The translations under genes were made by a program, and so were the position numbers. The notes under the pieces were generated by a model. That model ran no database searches and had not been told where the DNA came from. It was given only the letters and a program-made list of their open reading frames with translations. Source: Pithys albifrons albifrons (taxonomy: Eukaryota; Chordata; Aves; Passeriformes; Thamnophilidae). Taken from it: a DNA stretch of 64,000 nt. The DNA lies in contig NC_092458.1 in NCBI RefSeq assembly GCF_047495875.1, positions 105,588,227 through 105,652,226 on the forward strand, read 5' to 3'. How positions within the stretch are numbered: the first letter of the stretch is position 1; every line of letters begins with the position of its first letter. This document shows, one piece after another, positions 1 to 12,898 of the stretch.

Positions 1-1200
1 ACCAATTAACTGGACAGTTAACTGGAAATTAATGACCAGCTTTAAAATGCAATAATCACTTATCCTGTGCTCTTAATTTTATTCGCTGCATTATGTAGAA
101 AATCTGACCTACTGAATTTTTACATCATTTTCTCAAGCAATTTGATGTAAATTTATCACTTGAAACTATAAACTAATAAATAAAACTAATTTTTATATTA
201 AAATTCATCTCAGTTTCCTGTAGCTGTAGTCATTAACTTCCCTTCATAATAAGCTATTTTTCTTTTTCTTTTCTTTTTTTTTTTGTTTAATTCCATGTGA
301 TGCTGTTTAGTCAATCAATTTTCATAACACCAAGAAGACTATACTCATAAAAGGATGTTTATTATGCCCCCAGCTTGGTGTCATGATGAATTGGAGGAAG
401 ACAGTGTGAGTGACAATTGCAGTGTTATGCTTACAGGAAAACACTATAAATAGAGCAGCTAAACTTAGGAACACACCTGCTGTGCTCTCAGAATTTAATC
501 CTTGTACAAGGTGCTGAGTACCGTGAAGCAGAAAGCTTATAGAACTCACTAAGCAGTAAGATGATCCATGCTGTATTGCAGAGTGAGGCACAGGTGAGGG
601 TAATGCCAGTGTTTCTGCAAAACTCCTGTAAATGTGTTATTTCAAATCATGCTGAAACATTGTGTGCAGAACTCCATGCATGGATTGCAGTACTTCCTTC
701 TCCATGCTACAAAATAGAAGACCAGAAGATGACTAGTGAATCACACTACCACCTCCAGTGCAAAGTAAGGGGTGCATAAATGTGAATTTCTCACATAGTG
801 TTTCCAAAAACACCAGCCCTTCCCCAGGGTAACTCCCACTGGTAACTGCCAGAGCAGAAATTCCCTCAAAACCAGTATTTTAAGCCACTATGTAGATCTT
901 CATAGAAAAATGCCCTTTTAGGTACATTCAAAAGTTGGGGGTTTTTTCTTGCCTGTCAGTTTTTCAACCAGTGCAGTGCACTCATGCCCTTCATTAGAAT
1001 TTTGTGAACCTGCCCTTTGGATGAAAGAAAAAAACAATGTCATATACATCCCAGGAACTGAGAATTAAATAAAAGTGTCAAGTGCTGTGAGAAAAGTGAG
1101 GCTGAAATATGAAAAAAGAAAAATTGGTGAAAGGGAAACATATGTTGCCTGGACTGTAGCTTCATCTCTATTTTTTGTATTTTATGTATATATGACACAA
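1..1200. other. AT-rich intergenic DNA, no gene seen
   Basis: No coding, RNA or mobile feature is recognised. Open frames here are short, overlap on both strands and match no family I know. A pyrimidine tract (T with scattered C) lies at about 256-285. It is probably ordinary intergenic sequence. Confidence 0.6.
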
Positions 1201-1676
1201 TCATAGAATCATAGAATAGCCTGGGTTGAAAAACACCTTAGAGATCATCTCATTCCAACCCCCTGCGATGGGCAGGGACATCTTCCACTAGACCAGGTTG
1301 CTACAAGCCCCATCCAACCTGGGCTTGAACATTTCTAGGAATGGGGCATCCACAGCTTCTCTGGGAAACCTGTTCCAGTGCCTAACTACCCTCAAAGGGA
1401 AGAAGTTTTATCTAGTATCTCCTTTTTTCAGTTTGAAACCATTGCACCTTGTCCTGTCACTCCATGCCCTTGCAAATAGTCTCTCTCCATCTTTCCTGTA
1501 CGCTCCCTTCAGGTACTGGAAGGCCACAATTAGGTCACCCCAAACCCTTCTCTTTTCCAGGCTGAACAGTCCCAATTCCCTCAGCCTTTCCTCACAGGAG
1601 AGGTGCTGCATCCCTCTAAGCAACTTGGTGGCCCTTCTTTGGACTCACTGCAATAGTTCTATATGCTTCCATGGTG
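1201..1676 (-). mobile_element. CR1 LINE 3' fragment
   Basis: The + strand begins with the inverted CR1 tail (tcatagaatcatagaatag), followed by the inverted 3' region with the 'ccctgc.atgggcagggacatcttccactagaccaggttgct' type block and then the 3' end of ORF2 in reverse. The element is therefore on the - strand and truncated at its 5' end near 1676. Open frames in this interval on either strand are remnants of CR1 ORF2 or antisense shadows. Confidence 0.92.
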
Positions 1677-4600
1677 ATGTTAAGGACAAATGACCTCAGA
1701 AATAAGACAAGAATGGAAAACTTGGGTCACTGACTCCAATACCTGGATCTCACAGGTATTCATATCATTCTTTCCATAAACTTGAGGAACTCTCATCTGA
1801 AAGTTGTCTAGGTTTCTTATCACACAGCTTTAAATAACTTTCTTTTTTCTGATTATTAGGACTTTATACTAGGTTTCAAGATGAAATGTACCGTACCACT
1901 CTATATACATTTTTTTTTATATTGCCACTGTTCCTCGGTGTTTGAGATTTTTCTCTGTCATTCACCTGTTCAGTGCACTAAAAAGGGTCAATCATATTCC
2001 CTCAGGCCTTCCTACTGCAACCTGAATAGAACTAAAGCTTACCTTCATATTTTTAGAGAAAGGATGGTATAATTAATAGGAAAGATACATACAGGGCAAA
2101 ATCCTAGTTTTGCCTGGAATAATGGCAAAACTATTCTTTTACTAAGATCCTTCACAGCCAGACAGGTGTCCATAGAACACATACAGGTCAAATAGTCAAA
2201 GAGAGATGAAACAGAGGGAATGTTAAATGCAGAGTGGCATGTTAACCTTATTGTAAAGTTGTGTTTAGTCATATCTACGTGTCTAAAAAGGGAACTGGAA
2301 TTAGGACCTCTCTGCTAAGTCAGAGGCTAAAACTTTTGTGAACTGTTTGAGATGAGGGAGCTATGAATGCTTTCTGTCACCTTTTTCCCAGAATGGAAGC
2401 AGGATTGGGACCTTTCATTCTCAAAAGAAGATGAGGGATGGGTACAGGTGGCACTGAGTGGAGAATATGGGTTGCCATGCATGTGGGGGGCACACAACAA
2501 CCAATTCAGTCTTAAGTTCTGCTCACACAATGTAAAATTCACCAAGTTCATCACTGTATGAGCATTACACTCATTTCCAAGCATTCACTATATTTTCTAT
2601 TATTTTTATTAAAAAACCACAGAATTTTCAGTACCTTATACCTTTTAATTTGCGAAAAAGAACAGCTGGAACACGTCTTGCATATTCCATAAGCAAACGG
2701 TGGTACATTCCAAATAACTGGTAAATTATAGCATGCAAATATTCCATAAATAATGATGACAGCTTTCCTAATCTAGTTTCCTTTTCTTATAGCTCCTGTA
2801 GCCTTTATTGAAGTAAAGGAGACTGTCACTAGGAACTGTAAATTCATTCAGGAGCTAAAGAGTGTCTGAGAGTTTTGCAGTATTGATTGGAGAATGCATG
2901 TTCTGTGGCAATCACTACTATATCAAGCCAAACAGCTATTATGCTTTCCATGGGTCCCATGAAACCTTCCTGGAAGTTTATGGAGTTCTCATTTCCTAAG
3001 ATGGAAGAAATTTCATTATGAAAAAACTCACCTGGGACTTTCAAACTCAATGAAATAGTACAAGATAGACAGTGAAGAAATAAAGCAGAAAAAGGTGACC
3101 ATAAATAAAAAGCTGCTGGCAGAGTTGGGTGCTATAGTGCTTCATTGACAGTTTCCTAGGGAGAGATGATTTTGCACAGCAGGTCAGAGTTGAAGGTGGA
3201 AGAGAAGGCAGGTTGCTCTGACTGTCGTCCCATGAGTATCCATGTGTCATCTCAATTTAAAATTAACATCATTTGGGGAGATTAACTTGTAAGTTACACA
3301 GTGCTTTATACTAATCAAAATATGTGAAGAAAATTAACACAAAGTCTTTAGTTTTCCTCAAGGGAGACACTTTTTAGCATTGTTTCCAGTTGATTTAGCT
3401 TTTAAATGAGTATGGGTATAATTGGTAATTAAGCTGGCTGCATTTTGGGCATACAAATGAAGATGAAAAGTGGAGTTGCAGCTTCTGAGGGGAAAATGAG
3501 AATAAGCATATGGGAAGCAAACGAGGCTAATATGACACAATTCACAGCTCCATTAACATCAGCATGCAAGTCAGGCAGGCTCCTCTTGTGTTAACACTTT
3601 CCTTGCTGAATTTAATCCTCAGGTGACAATTTCTGTAACAAGCCTAAAGGAATTAAAGAGGTAAAGCATGAGATGAGAAAGTGACAAAAAATAAAATACT
3701 CACAAGCCTCACTCATGTTCTGAAATGTAAAGATAAACCAAAGTCACACTGGTGAGATGTGCACAATTTGGAGATCTCCATAGCTTAGATGACATATGAA
3801 TCAGGGTTGTGCCTGCTATAGCTATAAAGCAGCTTTGCATGTCACTATTCATTGCATTTTGCACAATAAAGCATCTCAGTTTTCTGGATTTGGTCAAATT
3901 TTCTGTATTAACACACAGTCTGAGCAGCCAGGTGATTTGCAGCAAGAAACAGGAAGTTTCCACACATCCATGTGAGAAAGCATACAGAAAACTGAGAAAG
4001 ATAACAACTGAATGGACTGCTACCCTTTAGGCCAAAAGCCACTGAAATTAATAGGAATCTTACCAGTGAATTCATGAAATTTTATGCGAGTGAGCTATAT
4101 GACTGTATGGTAGCACCAAAATTTGGGATACTCATGACAGAGGTCACTTCCCAATAGTCAACTGTGATTTTCACTTTCCTCCAGTTACATCTTACTAGTC
4201 CTTCCAAATACATTCTAATAATTTTGGTTCCTCCTACATGTATTCACTTCGGCAGTCCTCTCCAAATTTTGGTATTAATGTCTCTTGGGTGCTTTTCCCA
4301 GTATGTGCAGTCAGAAAAGCTGCATTCAGGATCCTGTTATGTGCAAAACCTGCAATAATTCAAAAGAGAAACATGCTACTTTGGCCTCTCCTACACTCAG
4401 CAATAATTTAATTCTACTTATGAAATATATTTCTAAATGTCTAAGATCCAGAAAATCTCCAAGTCAACAATCTCTTTCTGCTAGGATTTTTATAGCTGGT
4501 ACAAAAATGTGCCCTAGAGAAATATGTCAGTGAATAAGTGAAATCCATTTTTTTAAAAAAAGTACTAACCAGAAATATTAAAAGCTGACTGAGCATCTGG

Positions 4601-7404
4601 CAGACTTGTGAAATGTTAAATCTGAATCCTCTATATCTTGTGAATATAAACAGAATCTAAATAAACCTGCACAGAAAAGGAAAAGAAGTTTCATTCAGAT
4701 TTTTTTCATGACCCTCAAGATTTCATCAAAACAGTTATTACTTCTCCCTTCAAAAAATGAATAGCAGTGCTATTTGACATACTTCTTCACTAGTTTACTT
4801 TACCAAGAAACATCTTAAGGAAATTTCAAATAGTTCCTAATAGTAAGACTATTCCTTATGGTCAGAATATGTCATTCCACTTTTTTTCCTTCCCAATAAA
4901 GCTGTGCCTTCAGGGTCTTTTTTGTGTGGGCTGGTGGAGAGATAAAGAGTAGCAAAGAGAGATGGCAGGTAGAGTAAGGGAGTCAGAGGAAGAAATAATG
5001 AAAATATGTTCCCCTCTGCACACATTTGTGTCTGCTTATTGCAGCCAGTGCCCTTGGCTGGCACAAAATTGACTTTCAATTAGTAGGCATTGCATCACTC
5101 TGATGTAAGAGGTGGCCTTGTGGGCTGCAGATAAAGTCGAAGGCTAATGACTGCATTGCCAAAAGATATGTCTGGTCATTTAATGTTTCAAATTGCATTC
5201 TGATTTGGGAGGTCACATACTGTTTTACTGAAATAGAGCCAGAGCTGCATGCCAGTCACTGCACAGCTTGCTCCAGTAGGTCACCACTGCTGTGCTGTCT
5301 TGTCCTTTCAACTGCTCTGGTCCACAGAGTATAGTTTTTGTTTGCTGAAATACAATTTTATGTGTGACATATACTTACAGGTAGAAATTTCCCATAGTTC
5401 CAGGCACCTTTAAGTCTTCTGATAATCACGACAGCCCAGCGTTTCTAACCTTTTATTCTTTTCTCGGTGTTATAATGTTTGTCGTAGTGTCATGGAGAAT
5501 TGTTATGTTCCTGATTCACCCATCTAAAACAGTTTGCGTTTTAAGCTGCTGCTTAAGAAGTACAAAGAATCAAACTACATGGAAAACCAATAATGATTTG
5601 GTATGATGATAAATATCCTTATGCAAGTCACTGATTCCAAGATGCAAAGCCTTATGTGTATGAAAAATATAAGAATTGGTCTGCTGACAATTCTGTGGTG
5701 AAGCAACTGCATAGACAGGCCTTACTTAATTGATTTTTAAAGTCACAAGTTCCCCATTCATGACATCAGGTATTATTAAGACATCAGGTATTTTGCAAGT
5801 ATGCTACTGTAAATATTTTGCCATTAAGGGAACTCTTTTGCCTGCTTGTAAACATGAACAAGCTGCCCTGGGTTGAAAACTAAACAAATAAACTGACTGA
5901 GGATGATGAGGATGTCTAGGGCTGAAAAGAATGTTGAAGAAATTATTACTGCCTTACATAAACAACTGCATAAGAAGGTAATTTTTTAATTATGTCACTA
6001 CCCATTTTAACATGTTTGATATCATCTAAGATAAAGACATTTTTGAGAATGAGAATTTTTTTCCCCAGGATGTCTAAAGCAAACAGAAAAATAATAACAG
6101 TATAGTAGATGCTGAGAGAATAAGCAGTACTAGGATGGTAGTTGATGTCTACATTGAATAATACAATAAATATATTTTTATTTCCCCTAATATCATTACA
6201 TAGCTACCAGACTAGTATCAAGCTATATTGATAATCAACAGAATTGGATCACTAATTCTTCCTTATCCTGGACTCTGTGAGAGCACTTATATCAAGGGAT
6301 ATAAGCATTACTAAATTAAAATGGTACATGACACAGTCACTCATTCTGCTGACATGGCCTTCGGCACAGGGTAACGAAAAATGCCTCTCCTTAACCTCTA
6401 TTAATAGGTTTTGGATCTTTCTCCAATATCAGCCTTATTTGGCAGAGAGACAAAAGTCACAACATTATTTTTTTGCAAATTTAATAAAAGTGGGCATGGA
6501 GCATGGAGAGATCTTGACAGTGCCTTTACACTGGAAAAGAGTGCAGTGTGAGAGTATCAAATATTTGTTAAGTACTAGAGATGTGTGAGGAGAGAGATGT
6601 TTTCCAATGTTTCATCCCTAAGACAATCTTCCATTATTTTATTCCTCCCTACACACTAGAGTTTACCCACAAGGTACAAATCTGTAGGAAATTTCATTAG
6701 TACCAATGCTCACAAAAACTCTACAATTCCATTTACTAGGTATTTCCATATTAATGACATTCAGCATGTGGTTTGGCAGTAAAGATGATATTTAGCAATC
6801 CATCTTTGGTCCAATTAAAGAAGCAAGAACCTTATCAGAAGAGATAAAAAATATAATAATTTAAAAACCCCAAACAGAATGCAGTTATATGTATTAAGTA
6901 ATTTTAGGGTTAAAAAAGAAACAGAGGTAATACTCATTAAATGGAACCAGCAGGCATCTGATTTGAAATGGGATTAGTTCCCCAATCCTGCTGTGCTGTT
7001 TTCATGTACATGGATGGATTAACAAAACAGGTTGGGTTTGAGCTTTTTTTGTCTTTTCCCCTTATTTTAGTTCAGGACTATCAGTCACTACTTCTTCCTG
7101 ACTTTGTGGACTAAAACTTTTAATGACTCTGTCAATGGAAACTAGGGCACTGTCAATAATGAGCCTAACACCAACTGACACTCTTTTTAGATTAAGGCTC
7201 AGCCTGCACATACAGTGATGTGTCATTTTAATTTTAATTAAGTAAAAAGACACAACTAAACACAGCTTTTGCTTTTCATTAAGTTTATTAGACACAACAT
7301 GTATTTTCAGCAGCTGCATTGGGCACCTCCTGCATGTTTCAGAGGCTGATAAATTGAATCAATAAGATAGTCAGAAATCTATGTTTAGGGATGGAGTTAA
7401 GAAA
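1677..7404. other. Intergenic DNA, no gene or recognised repeat
   Basis: Nearly 6 kb of AT-rich sequence. No open frame exceeds about 105 codons, none resembles a known protein, and no CR1 tail, LTR or tRNA-like block was seen. Old degraded repeats or conserved non-coding elements could be present but cannot be identified by eye. Confidence 0.55.
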
Positions 7405-8825
7405 CAAAGCAACCATCTGGAATTGAGTCTAGTGAGGGATGTGAAGGACAACAAGTAGAGCTCCTACAGGTACATCAGCAGCAAAGAGAAGACCAGGGAA
7501 AATGTGGGACCACTACTTAATGAGGCAAGGGATCTGGGAACACATAACAAGGAAAAGGCCACAGCATATCATGCCTGGTAAAAACCAGCCTGCAGGAATC
7601 CCTAGAAGACTAATGGGAAAGTTTGGAGCAAGGAAGGCTTAATCCTCAGTGGAGGAGAATGTCAAGTAAAGAAGCATATAAACAACGTGGACATACCCAA
7701 AGCCCTGTAATCTGATGGGATCCTCCCATGACAGCTGATGGAGCTGGGCAATGTCACTGTGAGGCCACTCAATCATCTTTGAAAGGCTGTGACAATCAGG
7801 AGGGGTTTCTGAGGACTGGAAGAAAGCAAACATCACCCCTACTTCAGGACTGGAAGAAAGCAAACATCACCCCTACTTCAAGAAGAGCCATAAGAGAACT
7901 AAAGGCGGGTCAGCCTCACCTTGATTCCTGGGAAGATGATGGGGCATATAATTCCTGGAAATCATTTCCAAACACATGAAGGACAAGAAAGTGACTAGGA
8001 CCAGTGAGGATTTAGTAAGGAAAAATCAAGCCTTCCTCAATAAAATATATAGTTTATTGGATGAGGGAAGGCAGCGATGTTGTCTTGACTTTAACAAGGT
8101 TTTCAAGCCTGTCTCTGATAACATCCTCATAGAAAAACTGATGACTTATGGACTAGATAAAAATACGTGAGGTGGAATAAAAACTGATGGAACTGAGCTC
8201 AAAAAGTTGTGATCAGCAGCAGTTAGTTCATCTGGAAACCAACCCCTATTGGGGGATGATGCAGAGCCAAGACTGTTCAACATCTTCAATTGCCACCTGG
8301 ATATGGGACAGCGTATCTTCAGCCAGTTTGCTCTTGGTACAAAACTGGGAGATGCGGCCAGGACACAAGAGAGTTGTACTGCCCTTGAGATGGTCCTTGA
8401 CAGGCTGGAGAAATGAGCTGATGGGAACCTCATGAAGTTCAACAGAGAAGTGCATAATCCTGCACCCCAGGAGGAATAACCCCATGCACTAGTACAAGCT
8501 GGAACCAACTGGCTGACCTGTGCTCTGGGGAGGTTTTAGACCAGGTGATCTCCTGAGGTAGCTTCCTGCCTTGGCTGGTCCCTGGCTCTCTGTATAATTA
8601 GAATGGTTTCAGAGTCTGACATGCCCAGATGGTTCAAAAATTGACAGTCCACATCCTAAAATGAGGTCTTCCGCCCTCATTTTCCATTTTCTCCAATGTT
8701 CAGACATCTAGGCTGAATAAGCAATGGCCAATACTGTGGTATGGCACTACCTCTTCCTCCTGCTGATGGACTGACTTGATGATCTCAGAGGCCTCTTCCA
8801 AACCAGTTGTTTTTATGATTCTATG
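7405..8825 (+). mobile_element. CR1 LINE ORF2 fragment with reverse-transcriptase region, degenerate
   Basis: This is the longest CR1 remnant in the window and extends furthest upstream into ORF2. Sense-strand text follows the CR1 pol sequence through the linker, finger and palm of reverse transcriptase. A recognisable remnant around 8090-8160 reads LDFNKVF..VSDNIL, where intact CR1 has an LDFSKAFDTVSHNIL-type motif. The frame is broken by stops and shifts into several short open frames (7728-7979, 7976-8170, 8187-8435). Part of the ORF2 C-terminal region is missing between about 8510 and 8770, and a CR1 3' end reappears at 8770-8825. A perfect 34-bp tandem duplication lies inside. The element is inactive and old. 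Confidence 0.88.
7813..7880 (+). repeat. 34-bp perfect tandem duplication inside CR1
   Basis: Two adjacent identical copies (7813-7846 and 7847-7880) of a unit starting ggactggaagaaagc and ending cctacttca. The unit is single-copy in normal CR1 ORF2, so the second copy arose by local duplication. As 34 is not a multiple of three, it also shifts the old reading frame. Confidence 0.95.
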
Positions 8826-11800
8826 TAGAAAGCTTCTGGATGTACAGTTAGTACAAATACCCATCAGAGCTGGAAGGCAGGACTAAGCTAATAAACTGGA
8901 CACAGAGATCCTAACAGCCATGATACAGTGAAACTGTCTTTTATATAGAGAGACAAAAAGACTACACCTTGCTATCCAGTGCTGCTTGCTTCTGCAAGTG
9001 CATTCCCTCTGATGCCTTATGGACTTTTTTCATTAAAGCACTACCTTTTAAATATGTGAGTGCGTGCATGAACACATAAAACAGTGACAAAAACGAGAGG
9101 CATAAGTAGCAGCAGTGTCACTTGATAGATAAGTTTCCAAAGAGGATGATTCTGCTGCAGCAGTAATTGGAATTGATGTTGCAGCAAACAATTCAGGCAC
9201 TTCAAGCAAGTATGTGTTTCTTGAGGAAAGCATTACTATCACAGAGGAATCCTACCATTTGGGGAATTTTTGTCATCCAAATTCGGAGGGGAGAGAAGAA
9301 ATAAACAACATAATTCAAAGGAGAAGGTGATACTCATGTTTGGCAACCTTCACTAACGGTTTTTAGTTTGTACAATTATACACAGGCAGTTGATTTTTAC
9401 TTTTTTCTATTTTAATTTCCACTCTAGGAAGTAATTGGGGGAAGGCACCACCTAATGCATCAGCACCTTCTAATATCCTGTTAAAGAGCAGTTTAGAGTA
9501 AAATCAGATTGGGAGGACAGTAGTATGAGGATGCTGTTGTCCTTGCATTTGCTGTAGTACTAGGGCAGTGTAGTCTGTATTCTGACAGTGCAACTAATGC
9601 TATTGGTTCTCTAGGTAAGTATAAAACATTTGCTAAGATATTGAAGCACCAACATACTTCAGAAGGTGCACTTTAATCTGTAGAGTAGATAATGATATAT
9701 ATCTCTCTGCTCTTTCACACAGGTAACTACCTTATTCTGTACTTTTTAGGTTGATACTTCAACATGTAGAAAGCCATTAAAAACCAAAGAACTTTCATAA
9801 TGCTGTAGGGATATATGTAGGTTTCATAACACCATGTTGATGTTGTCACAATATATTATCACAAAGATTCTCCTTATCAAAAATCAAGACTTTCTGTGGT
9901 CCTCAGTGGCCAGCACATTTGAGGAGCCAGTGGCACTGCAGCTCTTCCCAAAATCTCTCGTGTAATATTATATACTGATTAGCAAAAATTTTTACAAAAC
10001 TTTTACTGAAGCAACATAAGACATACAACACAAACTACTTAAGATCACGGTTTGGCAGCAGTAAGACTTGTTAACAACTGTATAAGTATTTGTAATAAAG
10101 GGAAGACTAGAGTTTGTAGGTAGCAAAAATACAAGTAAAACAACTGAATAAATAGTTCTGGCGAAGAGAATGGAGGGCACAGGGCATGATGACTGCACTT
10201 TACATGTTCAGCTCTGAGCAACAGCTCCAGGCAGCAATGCAGAAATAAGTCTTGGGTGAGTTAACAGCATAGACTAATTTCTTCAAAGTTTGTGAGGAAC
10301 TTCCAAGGGGGAGGTAGACTGTAAAAAGGCCAAAGGTGATTGTGTGAGAAATACACTAATGAGACAGTGAAGAGTAGTGTTACTGACAGAGTAAGTGGGG
10401 GCTGATGCTCAATGCGACAATAAAGCTGAGTCAGTGCAGAGTCAATTGATCAGAAACTTTGAAGAGGACAATGAGTTTGCCTTTCATGCTGATGAACCGG
10501 AAAGCCAGAAGAGAGGCATAGACATTATGTCAGCAAGGAGGATAATCCTCACAGTGCAGTTCCGAATGAGCTTTCAGAGAACACTGTGGAAGTCGCAGGA
10601 GACACAGAGAGAAGTTGGTAAGAGCTGAGGTGTGAAGTGACAGGGGTGCTGACACAGGCAACACGGCTGAATTTCTCAATTGACATGTAGGAAGGAATAA
10701 GGTACTATAGACACATTCTTCATGTATAGCTCCAGAGAGACTGCAAGCAGTATTCAATTTAGAGACCTAAAGACTGGAAGGGCAGTAAAGCATTTACAGG
10801 AAAAAAGGGAGAAAATGAGGTTTGTGACAGAAAAGAAGGACCTGAATGTACTGTGCCAAGTATAAGCTGTGATAGCTGCCCTCAAGGAGGTGGTAAAAAG
10901 GTACTGAGTTTAAGTGTGTGAGAAGGCAGGCTAGCAATAGCGATGGAGAGCTGTGAATAACCATAATAAAATATGAGTCAATGCCGAGTTCATGGATAAC
11001 AGAACTAGAGATAGGGTTCACAACCATGAGGACTTTTGGGGGATGTATTACAGATCACAATTAAAAGCCCATTAAAAAGAATCAGCTGCTTTAAGAGAAA
11101 TAACCAAAAATTAGAGGGCACATTGGACAAAACATAAAAGTCAATATGAAATCCTGATTTTGGAAATGATGGAATGACTTGAACTGTCAGATGATACAGA
11201 GAGGTCAAAGGAGATTAAGGTGGAATTGGAGGGCTGAGATTTGGGCAGAAGGAAGGCATGCTCAGTTTGGGACAGAACTTTGTGTGACATGTAGACATCC
11301 ACAACTTGGTACCTTGCTGTGACAATCAAGAAAGAAAATGAGGCTGTGCCAGAAACAAGGCTGTGGCAGCAGACAATACATTCAGTTAACCTTGGAAGAA
11401 GTGTAAAGAGCTTTAAAGAGTACTGTTGATCATTAAAGGAGCAAGAGGCATTGTACTGGGTATTTAAATCTATGGATGCAAAAGGAATACATAAACACCA
11501 CTTAGAAATTAAGTGCTATTTCATCATTACAATTAATCAACGAGACCTTGTTAGGATTAAGAAATCTTGTGTGTGTTCTTCTGAATAGAAAATCAGGATA
11601 AACTAGTTACTAGAAAGTCTTTTACCGGAATGTGAAGGCAGAGAATTCACTCCCTTCCCATGTCTCCCACTCATAACTTCTTTAAATACCCACACACTGA
11701 TCTATCATGTCTCTGATCCATTGTAGCCAGCAACCTGTTATAAGCCTTTGTTTATAAGACACAAACTGTTGGTGCTCCACCCTTGTGTGCTGTGATTCAG

Positions 11801-12397
11801 GAGTAATTTTAGGTTGGCTCAGCTTCCCTCATTTTGTGGCCTATTAGATTTGTTTTTCTAACCTGAAAAATACAGGACATGACTTTCCAAGGAATATTTT
11901 TCACACGAGCTCAGTATTTAATTTCAGCGGGCAATCATGAAGCCAAAAAACATCCATCCTTTCCTAGCTGCATTTCCAGAAATGACATCTGTGAATTAGA
12001 CCAGGGGTTAGCTTTTAAAATCTTCCTCAGCAGTGTCTCTTCAAATTTGGTGCTGAGTTTACTGTGTCTGGAATAGCCCTACACTTACTGTCCTGATGAA
12101 TGAACAAAACTAAACTTCCACAGGAGAAGCTCTCAGTCTAATGAAGGCATACAATTCAGTGAATGTGAGAAGAAAAAGAAGGCAGAAGAGGTAAAGTCTG
12201 GTGTTGTGCCATAGCACAGGCAGGACTGTTCTACAGAAAGGCGTAGTGGAGAGACTGTGTGATTTCATATGGCAGAACAGGAGGGACATGCAGGAAAGGG
12301 ACAGGAGAAAAACAGTCACAAGAGGAAGAAGAGGTGTCATGTGAAAAGGAGGGGCAGAAATGCAAAGATTTCTTGTCCCACCTGTATTAATATAAAG
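8826..12397. other. Intergenic DNA with a purine-rich section, no gene seen
   Basis: No coding or RNA gene is recognised. The section from about 10200 to 11440 has a visible excess of A and G on the + strand, and 12110-12360 is similar. Open frames on both strands there are short and unrelated to known proteins. Confidence 0.5.
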
Positions 12398-12400
12398 TTA

Positions 12401-12898
12401 TTAGCTATAAGCTTCCCCAGAATATCAAAGCTTTTTACAACCTAAATCAGTCTGTCTGCATCTCACTTAAAGAGACACTGCAGGACAGATTCACTGTCTG
12501 GAAGGATTTTTGATACTCCTATGAGGACCACACTTTAGCAAGGGAAAGCCTTCTACATGAAGGTATTAGCTATAAGCATCCCCAGAATATCAAAGCTTTT
12601 TACAACGTAAATCAGTGTCTCTGAGTCTCACTTAAAGAGGCATCATCAAGAGATAGATTCACTCTTGTAAGGATTTTTGATTCTCCTATGGGAACTACAC
12701 TTTAGCAAGGGAGAACCTTCTCTATGAAGGTATTAGCTGTAAGCGTCCCCAGAACATCAAAGCCTTGTAAAACCCAAATCAGTCTGTCTGCATCTCGCTT
12801 AAGGAGATGTCAGTGGACAAACTCACTGTTTGAAAGGACTTTTGATATGCTGATATGAGACCCCACTTAATAGCAGGAAAGAACCTTCTCCTTAGCAG
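12401..12898. repeat. Three-copy tandem repeat, unit about 166 bp
   Basis: Three head-to-tail copies begin with ttagct(a/g)taagc at 12401, 12566 and 12733, giving spacings of 165 and 167 bp. Shared blocks in each copy are 'ccccagaa.atcaaagc', 'aaatcagt', 'ctcacttaa' (ctcgcttaa in copy 3), 'ttttgat' and 'ccttct'. Copies 1 and 2 are closer to each other than to copy 3. There is no coding potential. The array sits beside an LTR-like stretch and may belong to it. Confidence 0.85.
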
